Positions 35,439 through 46,608 of a stretch of DNA of 60,438 nt are shown here, in pieces. Source of the stretch: Rhizobium altiplani. Its GTDB lineage: Bacteria; Pseudomonadota; Alphaproteobacteria; Rhizobiales; Rhizobiaceae. The notes below the pieces were generated by a model, which did no database searches, was not told the origin of the DNA, and saw nothing but the letters and a program-made list of their open reading frames with translations. Where the stretch lies: contig NZ_LNCD01000037.1 of the NCBI RefSeq assembly GCF_001542405.1, forward strand, positions 1 to 60,438, written 5' to 3'. The stretch's first letter is position 1. Each line of letters opens with the position of its first letter. The translations under genes and the position numbers were made by a program.

Positions 35439-37391
35439 TTAGAGGTGTTCGCCCGACAGCCGCTTGCGGTGAAGCTCTTCCGCGTTCGGCAGGGCATCCT
35501 TGGGAAGGCCGAAGATCTGTCCCGGCAAGATGCGGTCCGGGTTTGTGATCTTGTCCTCGTTGGCGACATAGATCGTCGTGTAGCGAACGCCCGCACCATA
35601 GACGCGCCGCGATATCTGCCAGAGCGTATCACCGCGGCGGATAATGACCGTCTCGTTGCTCGGTGCGAGCGGCGCCTGCTCGATCGTCGTCGGACCGCCC
35701 TGGTCTCCAGCGATCTCGTTGGTCGCAGGTGCATTCGGCGCGGCCGGTGCAGTGGAAGGAGCGGTCAGCTGGGCGATGTCGGCGTCGAGCTTGCCCAGCG
35801 CATCGCCGACGGATTTCGCATCCTTTGGCAGAGCCTGCAGCATGCTCAGGGCATCGGCTGCGGCCTGGGCAGCGATCGAAGCCTGCTGCTTGACGTCGGC
35901 TGTGGCATCGGCTGCGCTGCGGAATTCCACGATGGCACGCAGGGCGAATTCGGTCGCGGAGCGGGCCGCCGCGAGCTCTTCCGCTCCCGGTATCTTGCCG
36001 TCGGCGAAGAGCCCGTTGAGCAGGGAGAAGGCCTTGGTGGCATCATTCTTCAGCTTTCCGAGCGTACCTTCATCCAGTGGCACGGTCCCCGCCGCGCTTC
36101 CGCCGTTAGGCTTCACGCTCTGCGCGGCAACCGTGACCTGATTTCCTTCCGGGCGGTTGAAATTCACCGACGCGCGAACGGCGACCTTACCGGCGTCATC
36201 GAGAACATCGACGCGAATCTTGTGATCGCCGACCGAAAGCGGCATCACGCCATCGACAACGAAATGACCGTCGGGACCGGCCTTCGCCTTGCCGATCAGC
36301 TGGCCGTCGGCATAGGCGACGACGTTCGCCGAGGCCTTCGCCATGCCTGCGACAAAGATCTTGTCGCCTTCGATCTCGACGGCGCTGACCATGACGTCGT
36401 TAGCCGTCGTCGAACCTGTACCAGCCGGCGCGCTCGCGGCATCCGACGAACTCGGAGCAGTACCGCCATTGGAGGCGACCTGAGTATCCGGCTTGGGCGC
36501 GGTTATGACGCGGCTGGCGGTGCCCGGCTTGGAGACCATCGCCAGCAGTTCGGAGTTCTTGCCATCCGTGGGAACGGATACGGTCGCAATTTCTTCCGAT
36601 GTCGAAGCTTTGCCATCCTTGCCGGTGGCTCGCAGGACGAGCTGGTGGTCGCCGGCGGAGAGCGGATTATCGAGCACCGCAACGAAATCGCCAGTCGGGC
36701 CGACGTCCGTCGTCGTCACGACCTTGTCCCCATCCAGGATTTCAAGCTTGCTGTTCGGTACTGCCGAACCGGCGATGACCGTAGAGCCATCCGGTTCTAC
36801 GCGCAGCACGTCGAAAGTGGGGAGCTTGTTGGCGTTTTCCGCAGGCGAGGCCGCGACCGACGGTTCGCTGGCCGGCTCCGGGGAGCCTGTCAGCGCCGCT
36901 TCGGCTTTTGCGATCGCCGTTGCCGCATCGGCAATATTCTCCGGTAGCGCCTTGACGATCGTCAGCGCCTTGGCTGCACCGTCTTTTGTCTTGGTGGCGG
37001 CGGCAGCCGTGACCGGGTTCGTGCCATCAGGAATCGCAAAGTCCGCAAGTGCCTGCAGTGAGGTCGTCGCCTTCGACTTGGCTGTCTCGAAAACTTCCTG
37101 TGTCGGACCCTTGCCGTCTGCAAAGAGCGCCTTAAGTTCGGAGATGGATTGGGCCGCCTCCGAAGCAAGCCGACCCACTTTCTGCGTGGTCTCTGCATCG
37201 TCGGGAACTGAAGGGCGCGATGTCTTGGCGGTTTCGGTGACTGTTTTCTTTACTTCGGAGCCGGCCTGGTTAATTGCATCACCAACTTTGGCGGCGTCTC
37301 CGCCGATGCGGGGCATGACAAAAAAGACCATCAATAGAATTGCGATTACAAGCACTGCAAGGGCCAGCAAGCCGGCACGGTTTCTCATCAT
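35439..37391 (-). CDS. Membrane-anchored LysM protein with duplicated domains
   Basis: This 650-residue protein has a single N-terminal membrane helix (about residues 7-26) and a large periplasmic part ending in one LysM domain (about 581-632; IIRRGDTLWQISRRVYG, NPDRILPGQIF), which binds glycan chains. In between, two types of unit each occur twice. One is a helical unit A (about 81-165 and 453-540), both beginning with LFADGKxP. The other is an Ig-like unit B (about 193-275 and 335-413), both with an AGD/VGDH motif. Low-complexity Ala/Pro linkers separate them. The ATG at 37391 follows ggggag. Rhizobial relatives are annotated as LysM peptidoglycan-binding proteins; a wall-spanning or scaffold role is inferred. 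Confidence 0.85.
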   Translation of the reverse strand: MMRNRAGLLALAVLVIAILLMVFFVMPRIGGDAAKVGDAINQAGSEVKKTVTETAKTSRPSVPDDAETTQKVGRLASEAAQSISELKALFADGKGPTQEVFETAKSKATTSLQALADFAIPDGTNPVTAAAATKTKDGAAKALTIVKALPENIADAATAIAKAEAALTGSPEPASEPSVAASPAENANKLPTFDVLRVEPDGSTVIAGSAVPNSKLEILDGDKVVTTTDVGPTGDFVAVLDNPLSAGDHQLVLRATGKDGKASTSEEIATVSVPTDGKNSELLAMVSKPGTASRVITAPKPDTQVASNGGTAPSSSDAASAPAGTGSTTANDVMVSAVEIEGDKIFVAGMAKASANVVAYADGQLIGKAKAGPDGHFVVDGVMPLSVGDHKIRVDVLDDAGKVAVRASVNFNRPEGNQVTVAAQSVKPNGGSAAGTVPLDEGTLGKLKNDATKAFSLLNGLFADGKIPGAEELAAARSATEFALRAIVEFRSAADATADVKQQASIAAQAAADALSMLQALPKDAKSVGDALGKLDADIAQLTAPSTAPAAPNAPATNEIAGDQGGPTTIEQAPLAPSNETVIIRRGDTLWQISRRVYGAGVRYTTIYVANEDKITNPDRILPGQIFGLPKDALPNAEELHRKRLSGEHL

Positions 37392-37546
37392 CACGTCTCC
37401 CCAGGCGGCAATCTTGCCGGACTTACTAAAATTGCTAGCGATTCCCGCTGCTTTGCACAAGCAGTCAAAGCGGTAAGGCAATAGTAAGACGCAGCTTTTC
37501 CGTCATTTTTCTTGACTGGAGGCAGAGAGAATAGTTGTTTGCCCCT

Positions 37547-38173
37547 ATGACAGATCAATCTCATTCCATTCGCTCCATTTGTGTTTACTGCGGCTCGCGA
37601 CCGGGCAGCGATCCTCGCCATATGGCGGCCGGCCGTGCGCTGGGTAAGGAAATCGCGGACTACGGCCTGCGCCTCGTCTATGGCGGAGGCACCAAGGGCA
37701 TCATGGGGGCTGTGGCGAGCGGCGTGCTTTCGAACGGGGGCCAGGTGACCGGGATCATTCCCGAGTTCCTGATCGACATGGAGGCTACTCGCCATTCCCT
37801 CGGCCAGCTCAATGAACTGATTGTAACGCCTAACATGCATACCCGCAAACATGCGATGTTCGAGCGCTCTGATGCGTTCGTCGCGCTGCCGGGCGGCATC
37901 GGCACGCTCGAAGAAATCGTCGAGATCATGACCTGGGCGCAGCTCGGCCGTCACGAGAAGCCGATGGTCTTTGCCAACGTCAACGGCTTCTGGGACCCGA
38001 TGATGGAGCTCATGCGCCACATGACGGACGAAGGCTTCGTCCACACCGCCCATCGCGTTCAGCCGCTCGTCATCGACGACATAGCCGAGATCATCCCTGG
38101 CATCATGGCGCAGGCGGCTGAAATTGCGTCGGTCGACAGTGACGGCGAGGACGCCGTTATTTCGAAGATGTAG
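37547..38173 (+). CDS. LOG family protein (cytokinin-activating type)
   Basis: This 208-residue protein has the LOG/TIGR00730 fold. It shows SICVYCGSRPG near the N-terminus, YGGGTKGIMG and the active-site motif PGGIGTLEEIVEIMTW (about residues 108-123). LOG enzymes release free cytokinin or a related base from nucleoside monophosphates; many bacterial members act on AMP or pyrimidine nucleotides, so cytokinin production is not implied. ATG at 37547 is used; a TTG at 37535 has the better-placed upstream gagaga and is a real alternative. Confidence 0.9.
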   Translation: MTDQSHSIRSICVYCGSRPGSDPRHMAAGRALGKEIADYGLRLVYGGGTKGIMGAVASGVLSNGGQVTGIIPEFLIDMEATRHSLGQLNELIVTPNMHTRKHAMFERSDAFVALPGGIGTLEEIVEIMTWAQLGRHEKPMVFANVNGFWDPMMELMRHMTDEGFVHTAHRVQPLVIDDIAEIIPGIMAQAAEIASVDSDGEDAVISKM

Positions 38174-38182
38174 GGCCGGGAG

Positions 38183-39097
38183 TTAGCGCTCTCGGTTCCC
38201 TTTGATCATCGCCCAGCTGTAGAGGAAGAGTCCCGCCCAGATCAGTGGGAAGGCGATCATGCGTGCGGTGCCGAGCGGTTCGTGGAACACGAAGATCGCA
38301 ATCAGGAAGATCATCGTCGGCGCGATGTATTGCATGATGCCGATGGTCGAAAGCCGCAGCAGCTTGGCGCCGTTGGCGTAGATCATCAGCGGTACAGCGG
38401 TAACGACGCCGCAACCGAGCAGCAGGGCCGTATCGGCCCCGCCGGTTCGAAAGAAGTGTCCTTCCCCGCTGCCGAGTTCGAGATAGAGAATGTAGAAAAA
38501 AGCCGGGATGCTGAGGATCAACACTTCGAGAAAGAAACCCTGGTTCGGGCCGAGCGGCAACGTCTTGCGAAACAGAGCGTAAAGCCCCCAGGAAATCGTC
38601 AGCGTCAGCGACACCCATGGAACACCGCCGCTATCGAGCGCCAGCACGACGACTGCAAGTCCAGCCAACGCAATCGCTCCGATCTGAATGGGGTGCAGCC
38701 GCTCCTTCAATAGCACGGAGCCGAGTAGGATGCTGAATAGCGGGTTGATGAAATAGCCGAGCGCCGCATCGAGCGAATGGCCGGCGCCGATCGCCCAGAC
38801 ATAGGTACCCCAGTTGACGGTGATCAGCGCTGCCGTGAGCGCTGCCATGGCCAGCATCCGCGGTGACCGCAGGGCTATCCGGATATCCTGGGTGCGGCCG
38901 AGCACGATGAGCACCAGACCTGCCAGGGGCAAGGACCAGAGAATTCGATGAGCAATGACCTCGGCCGGCGAGATATGAGCGACGGCCTTCATGTAGATCG
39001 GTAGGAAACCCCACAGAAGATAGGCTACCAGCGCAAAGGCGAAGCCACGGGGACTGTCTTCGTTTTTGGCAATCGCGGCGCTTGCATTAGCAGACAT
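38183..39097 (-). CDS. rarD: EamA family transporter RarD
   Basis: This 304-residue inner-membrane protein has about ten helices arranged as two EamA repeats. The N-terminal GFAFALVAYLLWGFLPIYMK and the AHRILWSLP segment are RarD signatures, and YFINPLFSILLG (about residues 118-129) and QYIAPTMIFLIA close the repeats. RarD proteins were linked to chloramphenicol sensitivity, but their substrate is not known. It is convergent with the LOG gene (9-base gap). Confidence 0.92.
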   Translation of the reverse strand: MSANASAAIAKNEDSPRGFAFALVAYLLWGFLPIYMKAVAHISPAEVIAHRILWSLPLAGLVLIVLGRTQDIRIALRSPRMLAMAALTAALITVNWGTYVWAIGAGHSLDAALGYFINPLFSILLGSVLLKERLHPIQIGAIALAGLAVVVLALDSGGVPWVSLTLTISWGLYALFRKTLPLGPNQGFFLEVLILSIPAFFYILYLELGSGEGHFFRTGGADTALLLGCGVVTAVPLMIYANGAKLLRLSTIGIMQYIAPTMIFLIAIFVFHEPLGTARMIAFPLIWAGLFLYSWAMIKGNRER

Positions 39098-39190
39098 CGA
39101 GTGTTTCCATATTTGTTCTCGTTATGAGCCGCTTAACTTAACGGACGTGAATAGGCCAATTCATTTCGGTGAATATTGCCGGCCATCGCG

Positions 39191-40069
39191 ATGGTGAAGG
39201 ATATGGACGACGAAGCTCTTGCGCAGTGCCGCAGAGCATATGCATCACGGGTGCTTACGAAGGAAGGCATTCAGGACGACGATGCGTTGTTGCAGGCCTA
39301 CGCGACTGTCCCGCGCGAGCGCTTTCTGGGGCCGCCACCGTGGAGGATGGCCGGTTGGAGCGGCTACGTCGATGTTCCCTCGGGCGATGCCTCCGTCGTT
39401 TATCAGGATGCGTTGTTTGCGCTTCAGCACAAGCGGCACGTCAACAACGGCAGCCCGAGCCTACACGCCCGGGGAATACACAAGCTGGCGCTCCGGCGCG
39501 GCGACATGGTCTGTCATGTGGGCGCCGGCAGCGGCTATTATACAGCGATCATGTCCCTGCTCGTTGGCGCCGAGGGTTGCGTGATTGCCGTGGAGTTCGA
39601 CGGGGAACTGGCGGCGCGCGCTGAGGCCAATCTTCGGGACTATCCAAACGTGAAGGTCGTCCATGGCAACGGGGTGGAGTGGCCACGCGAACCGACCAAT
39701 GCCGTCTACGTCAATTTTGCGGTTCACCGTCCCGCCGATCTCTGGGTGGAGCACCTGTCGATCGGTGGTCGGCTAATCTTTCCGCTCGGCGTTCCCGACG
39801 TCGATGCCACGGGGCCGACGGGATTGGCTTCCTATGCCGGCTTTTTCCTTTTTCGCCGTGAAGACGACGCTTACGCGGTGGAGTTTCTGTGCCCGGTGGC
39901 TTTCGTTTGGGCGGAGGCCGTATCCGGCGGATTTGACAGCTACAGACGGCTTGAAGCCTCGTTCGGCCGCGGCGGGATGCAACATGTTTGCGCCCTGCGC
40001 TGGAAAGCCGAGCGACAGGGCGACGAATGGTATTCGGAGAAGGATTGGGGCCTTGTCTACAGCCGCTGA
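39191..40069 (+). CDS. Protein-L-isoaspartate methyltransferase-like protein
   Basis: This 292-residue SAM-dependent methyltransferase belongs to the PCMT family. It has the VPRERFLGPPPW region (compare VPRxxF of Pcm) and motif I CHVGAGSGYYTAIMS with the SAM glycines. An acidic residue follows in VIAVEFDGEL, and GGRLIFPLG is the post-motif strand. It is longer than typical Pcm (about 210 residues) with an extra C-terminal domain, so true isoaspartate repair is uncertain. Start ATG at 39191 is provisional; 39203 (MDDEAL) is also possible. It is convergent with cimA. Confidence 0.82.
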   Translation: MVKDMDDEALAQCRRAYASRVLTKEGIQDDDALLQAYATVPRERFLGPPPWRMAGWSGYVDVPSGDASVVYQDALFALQHKRHVNNGSPSLHARGIHKLALRRGDMVCHVGAGSGYYTAIMSLLVGAEGCVIAVEFDGELAARAEANLRDYPNVKVVHGNGVEWPREPTNAVYVNFAVHRPADLWVEHLSIGGRLIFPLGVPDVDATGPTGLASYAGFFLFRREDDAYAVEFLCPVAFVWAEAVSGGFDSYRRLEASFGRGGMQHVCALRWKAERQGDEWYSEKDWGLVYSR

Positions 40070-40072
40070 CGG

Positions 40073-41689
40073 CTACTCCGCCGCGATCTTGCCCGCCAAT
40101 TGCCGGTTCTTCATCAGCTTGTAGATGACCGAGTCAACAAGCGCCTGGAACGACGCATCGATGATGTTCTCGGACACGCCGACCGTCCACCAGCGCACGC
40201 CGTCGCTATCGGTGGATTCGATGAGAACGCGGGTGATGGCCTCGGTGCCGCCATTGAGAATACGCACCTTGAAGTCGGCCAGCACCAGATCGTCGATCTC
40301 ATGCTGATACTTCCCGAAATCCTTGCGCAGCGCGAGGTCGAGCGCGTTGACCGGGCCGTCGCCTTCGGCAACCGACATGATCGTCTGCCCCTCGATAACG
40401 ATCTTCACGACCGCTTCCGAGACGATCTTCACGCGGCCATGGGAATCGAAGCGGCGCTCAACCATGACGCGGAAGCCCTCGATCGAGAAGAATTCCGGGA
40501 TGGTTCCGAGGGTGCGGCGCGCCAATAGTTCGAAGCTCGCGTCGGCGCCCTCGTAGGCGTAACCGGAAGCCTCCCGCTCCTTGACCAGCGCAATCAGGCG
40601 GTCGAGTTTCGGATCATCCTTGCCGACCTCGATGCCGCGGCGCTTCAAAGCGTTGATGAAATTCGCCTTGCCGCCCTGGTCGGAGACCATGACCTTGCGG
40701 AAATTGCCGACGCTATCAGGCGTCACGTGCTCGTAGGTGCGGGGATCCTTGAGCAGCGCCGAGGCATGGATGCCGGCCTTGGTCGCGAAGGCCGAAGCGC
40801 CGACATAGGGCATCTGGTGGTCCGGCGAGCGGTTCAGAAGTTCGTCAAATGCATGCGACAGGCGCGTCAGGTTGGTCAGCCGTTCACTGTCGATCGCCGT
40901 CTCGAAGCGACGGGAATAGGTTTCCTTCAGCGCCAGTGTCGGGATCAGCGTCACGAGATTGGCATTGCCGCAGCGCTCGCCGATTCCGTTCAAGGTGCCC
41001 TGGATCTGGCGAACGCCTGCCTCCACGGCTGCGAGCGAATTGGCCACCGCCTGACCGGTATCGTTATGCGCATGGATCCCGAGACAGTGCCCGGGAACGC
41101 CTGCCACGATCAGCGCCTCGACGATCGCGCGGATTTCCGGCGGCTGTGTGCCGCCGTTGGTGTCGCAGAGCACGACCCAGCGCGCGCCGGAGTCATAGGC
41201 CGTCTTTGCACAGGCGATGGCATAGGCGGGGTTTGCCTTGTAGCCGTCGAAGAAATGTTCGCAGTCGACCATTGCCTCCTTACCGGCGGCAACGGCGGTC
41301 TTGACGCTCTCGGCGATGCTTTCGAGATTTTCCTCGTTGGTGCAGCCGAGCGCGACCTTCACATGGTAGTCCCAGCTCTTGGCAACGAAACAGATCGCGT
41401 CGCTCTCAGCCTGCAGGAGGGCTGCGAGGCCCGGATCATTTGAGGCCGAGATGCCGGCTCGCTTCGTCATTCCGAAGGCGACGAAGCGGGCCCGTGTCGT
41501 GCGCTTCTCGCTGAAGAAGGCGGAGTCAGTCGGATTGGCGCCGGGATATCCGCCTTCGACATAATCAAGGCCGAACTCATCAAGCATGCTCGCAATCGCA
41601 ATCTTGTCCTCGACGGAGAAGTCGATGCCGGGCGTCTGCTGCCCGTCGCGGAGCGTCGTGTCGAAGAGGTAGATCTTTTCGCGTGTCAT
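40073..41689 (-). CDS. cimA: (R)-citramalate synthase
   Basis: CimA condenses pyruvate and acetyl-CoA to citramalate, a route to 2-oxobutyrate for isoleucine. The 538-residue protein belongs to the LeuA/homocitrate family. The N-terminus YLFDTTLRDGQQTPGI carries the metal and substrate Asp/Arg, and HAHNDTGQAVANSL gives the metal His-x-His. A C-terminal regulatory domain follows after about residue 390. The TLRDGQQTPG wording and length fit the TIGR00977 citramalate-synthase subgroup, not LeuA. It is the last gene of the cysS-GFA-pip chain, 29 bases after pip. Confidence 0.92.
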   Translation of the reverse strand: MTREKIYLFDTTLRDGQQTPGIDFSVEDKIAIASMLDEFGLDYVEGGYPGANPTDSAFFSEKRTTRARFVAFGMTKRAGISASNDPGLAALLQAESDAICFVAKSWDYHVKVALGCTNEENLESIAESVKTAVAAGKEAMVDCEHFFDGYKANPAYAIACAKTAYDSGARWVVLCDTNGGTQPPEIRAIVEALIVAGVPGHCLGIHAHNDTGQAVANSLAAVEAGVRQIQGTLNGIGERCGNANLVTLIPTLALKETYSRRFETAIDSERLTNLTRLSHAFDELLNRSPDHQMPYVGASAFATKAGIHASALLKDPRTYEHVTPDSVGNFRKVMVSDQGGKANFINALKRRGIEVGKDDPKLDRLIALVKEREASGYAYEGADASFELLARRTLGTIPEFFSIEGFRVMVERRFDSHGRVKIVSEAVVKIVIEGQTIMSVAEGDGPVNALDLALRKDFGKYQHEIDDLVLADFKVRILNGGTEAITRVLIESTDSDGVRWWTVGVSENIIDASFQALVDSVIYKLMKNRQLAGKIAAE

Positions 41690-41718
41690 GATGGTCGTCC
41701 TGTCGGCCTTGTGCCTCG

Positions 41719-43146
<1,428 letters not shown>

Positions 43147-43150
<4 letters not shown>

Positions 43151-43635
43151 GCTGACGCTCCGGTTGGCCAATGTGCTGTGTCGTGGTCGGGGTGCTGGTG
43201 ATTGCTGGCGGCAATCGCGTTTTCGCGCTCGCGCGTTTCCGCTTCGGGCTCGATGGGCAGTACGTCGAGCTCATGAAACCAGCTCATCTTGCGTCCGGTG
43301 TTCGATTGCATCACCGGCTTGACGCTATCGGGATCGTCCAAGGAGCCGAGCATGATGTTGATGAAATCCGCATCCGGAACATCATAGAAAAGCGGCGTCC
43401 CGCAGTCGGCACAAAAGCCGCGGCGGACGATATCGGACGAGTGAAACCACTTCGGTTCGCCACGCGTCAGCGCAAAAACCCTTCGCTTGGCGGCGGCGAG
43501 CGGCATGAAGTAGTTTCCAGCCGCCTTCTGGCACATGCGGCAGTGGCAAAGGTGCGGATAGCCGAGTTCACCCACGACCTGGTAGCGAACCGCGCCGCAT
43601 TGGCAACCTCCGCTCAGAGCCGCAGCTGTTGTCAC
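43147..43635 (-). CDS. GFA family protein, copy 2 (middle)
   Basis: This 162-residue paralogue has the same seven cysteines ([29 protein letters not shown]) and tail HQHPDHDTAHWP. It overlaps the upstream copy and the downstream copy by four bases each. A central part differs from its sisters (FINIMLGSLDDPDSVKP), so the three are diverged rather than recent identical duplicates. Function as for the other copies: unknown, zinc binding inferred. Confidence 0.87.
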
Positions 43636-44108
43636 GGGTTCCTCTCCTCGGGCCAGGTGGTCGTGTCGTGATCCGGATGCTGGTAGGAAACGATGTCGAG
43701 CACGAAGGGCGCAGCCTCAACGTCCTCTTCGGTCTCGCGCGCGGGCAACTCATGCAGGTGATCGACGAAGCCGATCTTGCGCTCCGTGCCGAACTGAATG
43801 ACCGGCGGAAGCGCCGAGGGATCGTCGAAGGCGCCAGCCGCGATCGCCATGCCATCCGGCGCCTCGTATGTCAGCGGCGAACCGCAATCGGCGCAGAAGC
43901 CGCGCTCGACCAGGTTCGACGAGCGGAAGCGCTTACGCTCGCCGCGCGTCCACTCGAACTCTGCGCCACGGACGGAAACCAGGGGTGCGTAGTAGGCGCC
44001 AAAAGCCTTCTGGCACATGCGACAATGGCAGATGGATGAATCCTTCAAGGTTCCGCGAACCCGGAAGCGGATGGCTCCGCACTGGCATCCGCCGGTATAG
44101 GTGTTCAT
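43632..44108 (-). CDS. GFA family protein, copy 3 (upstream)
   Basis: This 158-residue paralogue is the first of the three in transcription order. It has [21 protein letters not shown] and FCADCGSP and the tail [12 protein letters not shown]. The ATG at 44108 overlaps the cysS stop in ATGA, so translation is probably coupled to cysS; a longer frame from 44123 overlaps cysS further and is less likely. Confidence 0.87.
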   Translation of the reverse strand: MNTYTGGCQCGAIRFRVRGTLKDSSICHCRMCQKAFGAYYAPLVSVRGAEFEWTRGERKRFRSSNLVERGFCADCGSPLTYEAPDGMAIAAGAFDDPSALPPVIQFGTERKIGFVDHLHELPARETEEDVEAAPFVLDIVSYQHPDHDTTTWPEERNP

Positions 44109-45496
44109 CTCTTCACCTCCCATGTCGTTACCCGCTCGCCAGTAGCCGGATCCTTGCCGTCCTTGAGCTGGATGCCTTCGGCAAGCAGCGTCTCGCGGAT
44201 CTTGTCGGCCTCGGCGAAGTTCTTCGCCTTCAGCAATTCGAGCCGTACCTTCACGCGCCGGTCGATTTCGATCGCAACCGCCTCGTCGATCTCGGCCATC
44301 TCAGGAAGGACGCCGAGCAGCGCGGCACTCGCGGCGAACGTTGCGTGATCGCCGGACTGGGCAAGCGTATGCAACGCCTGGATCGCCGCCACCGTGTTGA
44401 GGTCGTCGGCCAAGGCCCTGACCACCGTGGCATCGGGCTCTGCGCCCGCGGCATCGGCTGCTGGCCATTTGGCGAGAAGGCGCTCGGCTTCTTCCAGCCG
44501 CTTGACGGAAAAATCGATCGGTTCGCGATAATGAGTCATCAGCATTGCAAGGCGCAGCACGTCGCCTGGCCACTGCCGACCGCCGAACTTCTGAGTATGC
44601 AGCAGTTCATAGATGGTGACGAAGTTGCCTTCGGACTTCGACATCTTGCGGCCTTCGACTTGCAGGAAGCCGTTGTGCATCCAGACATTCGCCATGACCT
44701 TGGTGCCATGGGCGCAACGCGACTGTGCGATCTCGTTCTCATGGTGCGGGAAAATCAGGTCGAGACCGCCGCCGTGGATGTCGAAGACCTCGCCGAGATA
44801 GCGCTCGCTCATGGCCGAGCATTCGATATGCCAGCCGGGGCGGCCACGGCCCCAGGGGCTCTCCCAGCCTGGCTCGCTCTCGCTCGAGAGTTTCCAGAGC
44901 ACGAAGTCGCCGGGGTTCTTTTTGTGCGCATCGACGGCGATGCGGGCTCCGGCCTGCTGTTCATCGAGATTGCGCTTCGAAAGCTGGCCGTAGTCGACCA
45001 TCGATTTCGTGTCGAACAGCACTTCGCCGGCCGCTTGATAGGCATGGCCCTTGGCGATCAGCTTCTCGATGATCTCGATCATCTGGGCGATGTTTTCTGT
45101 CGCCCGGGGCTGGATCGTCGGGTCGAGGCAGCCGAGCGCCTTTGCATCTTCGAGATATTGCGTCTCGGTCTTTTCGGTGACCAGGCGGATCGCCTCGTTC
45201 AGCGGCAAACCGGGATGGTCCCGCAGAGCCCTTGCATTGATCTTGTCATCGACATCAGTGATATTGCGCGCATAGGTGACGTGCTCGGCGCCATAGACGT
45301 GCCGGAGCAGGCGGAACAGAATGTCGAAGACAATGGCCGGGCGCGCATTGCCGATATGGGCGTAGTCATAGACGGTAGGGCCGCAGACATACATGCGCAC
45401 GTTCTGCGGATCGATCGGCGCAAAGGCCGTCTTTTCGCGCGTCAGCGTGTTGTAAAGCTTCAGTTCCGGCTTCTTTGTGTCTGGCGCGCCGGCCAT
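44105..45496 (-). CDS. cysS: Cysteinyl-tRNA synthetase
   Basis: CysS charges tRNA-Cys. The 463-residue class I synthetase has [18 protein letters not shown] (HIGH-type motif HIGN and a zinc Cys) and the second zinc site with [21 protein letters not shown] and the KMSKSEGN loop are also present. A DALR-type helix domain and short C-terminal domain follow. It is first in the tightly packed minus-strand chain with the GFA genes, pip and cimA. Confidence 0.96.
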   Translation of the reverse strand: MAGAPDTKKPELKLYNTLTREKTAFAPIDPQNVRMYVCGPTVYDYAHIGNARPAIVFDILFRLLRHVYGAEHVTYARNITDVDDKINARALRDHPGLPLNEAIRLVTEKTETQYLEDAKALGCLDPTIQPRATENIAQMIEIIEKLIAKGHAYQAAGEVLFDTKSMVDYGQLSKRNLDEQQAGARIAVDAHKKNPGDFVLWKLSSESEPGWESPWGRGRPGWHIECSAMSERYLGEVFDIHGGGLDLIFPHHENEIAQSRCAHGTKVMANVWMHNGFLQVEGRKMSKSEGNFVTIYELLHTQKFGGRQWPGDVLRLAMLMTHYREPIDFSVKRLEEAERLLAKWPAADAAGAEPDATVVRALADDLNTVAAIQALHTLAQSGDHATFAASAALLGVLPEMAEIDEAVAIEIDRRVKVRLELLKAKNFAEADKIRETLLAEGIQLKDGKDPATGERVTTWEVKR

Positions 45497-45854
45497 GTCT
45501 ACTCTCCCAAATGCAATGATCCGAAAAAAATGCTGCCACCCGGCGGGCCGGGGCGTTTCTCATCTTGGACTTTTCAGGAGACGAAAACGGCCAGGCCAGC
45601 GAGCGCGCTAGCGAATAATCTTCCGGCAGATAATGCAGATAACCGTTTTCATGGCGGGTTTTATGGCGCGCTAACCGGGTTTGGTCAAGGGGGGTGAGAA
45701 GCGGTCCGACCCCTAACCGGAGCAATCGATCCAGTGAATCGATTGCAGCGCCGAACGCCCGAAGCGCAAGCGCAGGGCCGGGCTAATGCCATCCGCCGCG
45801 ACCTCACGAAATTCTGCTACAACGCGTCAAGGAAAACGAAAGACCATTGGAGTG
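45497..45854. other. Intergenic region between cysS and the GH25 gene
   Basis: These 358 bases separate divergent genes and should hold both promoters. A 9-base inverted repeat lies at 45722-45746 (separate entry). I see no small gene with a convincing ribosome site and no RNA gene. Confidence 0.5.
45722..45746. promoter_or_regulatory. Nine-base inverted repeat upstream of GH25 gene
   Basis: gcaatcgat (45722-45730) and atcgattgc (45738-45746) are exact reverse complements with spacer ccagtga. The centre-to-centre distance (16 bases) suits a dimeric regulator. It lies about 109 bases before the GH25 start. No known factor is assigned. Confidence 0.45.
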
Positions 45855-46601
45855 ATGAAAACCCTCTATCGAACAGTCCTCGCGGTGGTGATTCTAGCTG
45901 TCGCGGTCGCATCGTATCTGGCATACGATCGCGCCATGGCACCGTTCACACCTCCGACGCTTGCGGACTATCCCATACAGGGCGTCGACATCAGCCACCA
46001 TCAGGGTGCCATAGATTGGCAAGCGCTGGCACGCCAGCCGAACGTCCGTTTCGCGATCATGAAGGCGACCGAGGGGGGCGACCACCGCGACAAGCGTTTT
46101 GCCGAAAACTGGAAGGCGGCGAAGGACGCCGGCATCGTGCGTGGCGCCTATCACTTCTTCACCTTCTGCCGCCCCGGCCGCGAACAGGCGCGCAATGTCA
46201 TGGGAACCGTCCCGGTCGAAATGGATGCGATGCCGATCGCGATCGACCTCGAATTTACCGGAAACTGCGGCAAGGTGCCGACGCTCGAGGAGTTGAGCGC
46301 CGAGATCAGCGCGTTCTTTGATGAGCTGAACGGTGCCTATCCCGGCAAACCGATCTTCTACCTGAACCAGCAATTCTTCGATCAGTACCTGAAGGGCAAC
46401 GAGGCACGTTTTCCTGATCACTATCTCTGGCTGCGCAGCATCGGCCAGGCGCCGAAACGGGAGGACTGCGGCGGTTGGTCGATCTGGCAATTCGCTGACA
46501 ACGGCGGGCTGGATGGCATTAAGGGTTCGGTCGACCTTAACGCGCTCTGCCCATCGGAAACAGGTTTCGCGCACCTGTTCCCGGCTCTGGCCGCCAAGTG
46601 A
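45855..46601 (+). CDS. GH25 lysozyme-type muramidase
   Basis: This 248-residue N-acetylmuramidase has an N-terminal membrane or signal helix (about residues 5-22). The GH25 domain follows: GVDISHHQGAIDW with catalytic-side Asp, FAIMKATEGG, GAYHFFTFCRPG and the catalytic DLEFTGNC (Asp-x-Glu). YLWLRSIG and WSIWQFADNG near the end are standard. ATG at 45855 follows ggag. It likely acts on peptidoglycan in the periplasm; phage-type origin is possible for the family, but the neighbours are chromosomal. Confidence 0.9.
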   Translation: MKTLYRTVLAVVILAVAVASYLAYDRAMAPFTPPTLADYPIQGVDISHHQGAIDWQALARQPNVRFAIMKATEGGDHRDKRFAENWKAAKDAGIVRGAYHFFTFCRPGREQARNVMGTVPVEMDAMPIAIDLEFTGNCGKVPTLEELSAEISAFFDELNGAYPGKPIFYLNQQFFDQYLKGNEARFPDHYLWLRSIGQAPKREDCGGWSIWQFADNGGLDGIKGSVDLNALCPSETGFAHLFPALAAK

Positions 46602-46608
46602 AGCGTGC

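Noticed and set aside
34135..36947. Two long plus-strand frames (34135-35325 and 35322-36947) opposite the ABC exporter and LysM genes
   Set aside because: The minus-strand products have full domain sets (Walker motifs, LysM). The plus-strand translations have no recognisable motif.
43868..45697. 609-codon plus-strand frame over the GFA and cysS genes
   Set aside because: Antisense shadow of cysS, which has HIGN, KMSKS and zinc motifs in frame.
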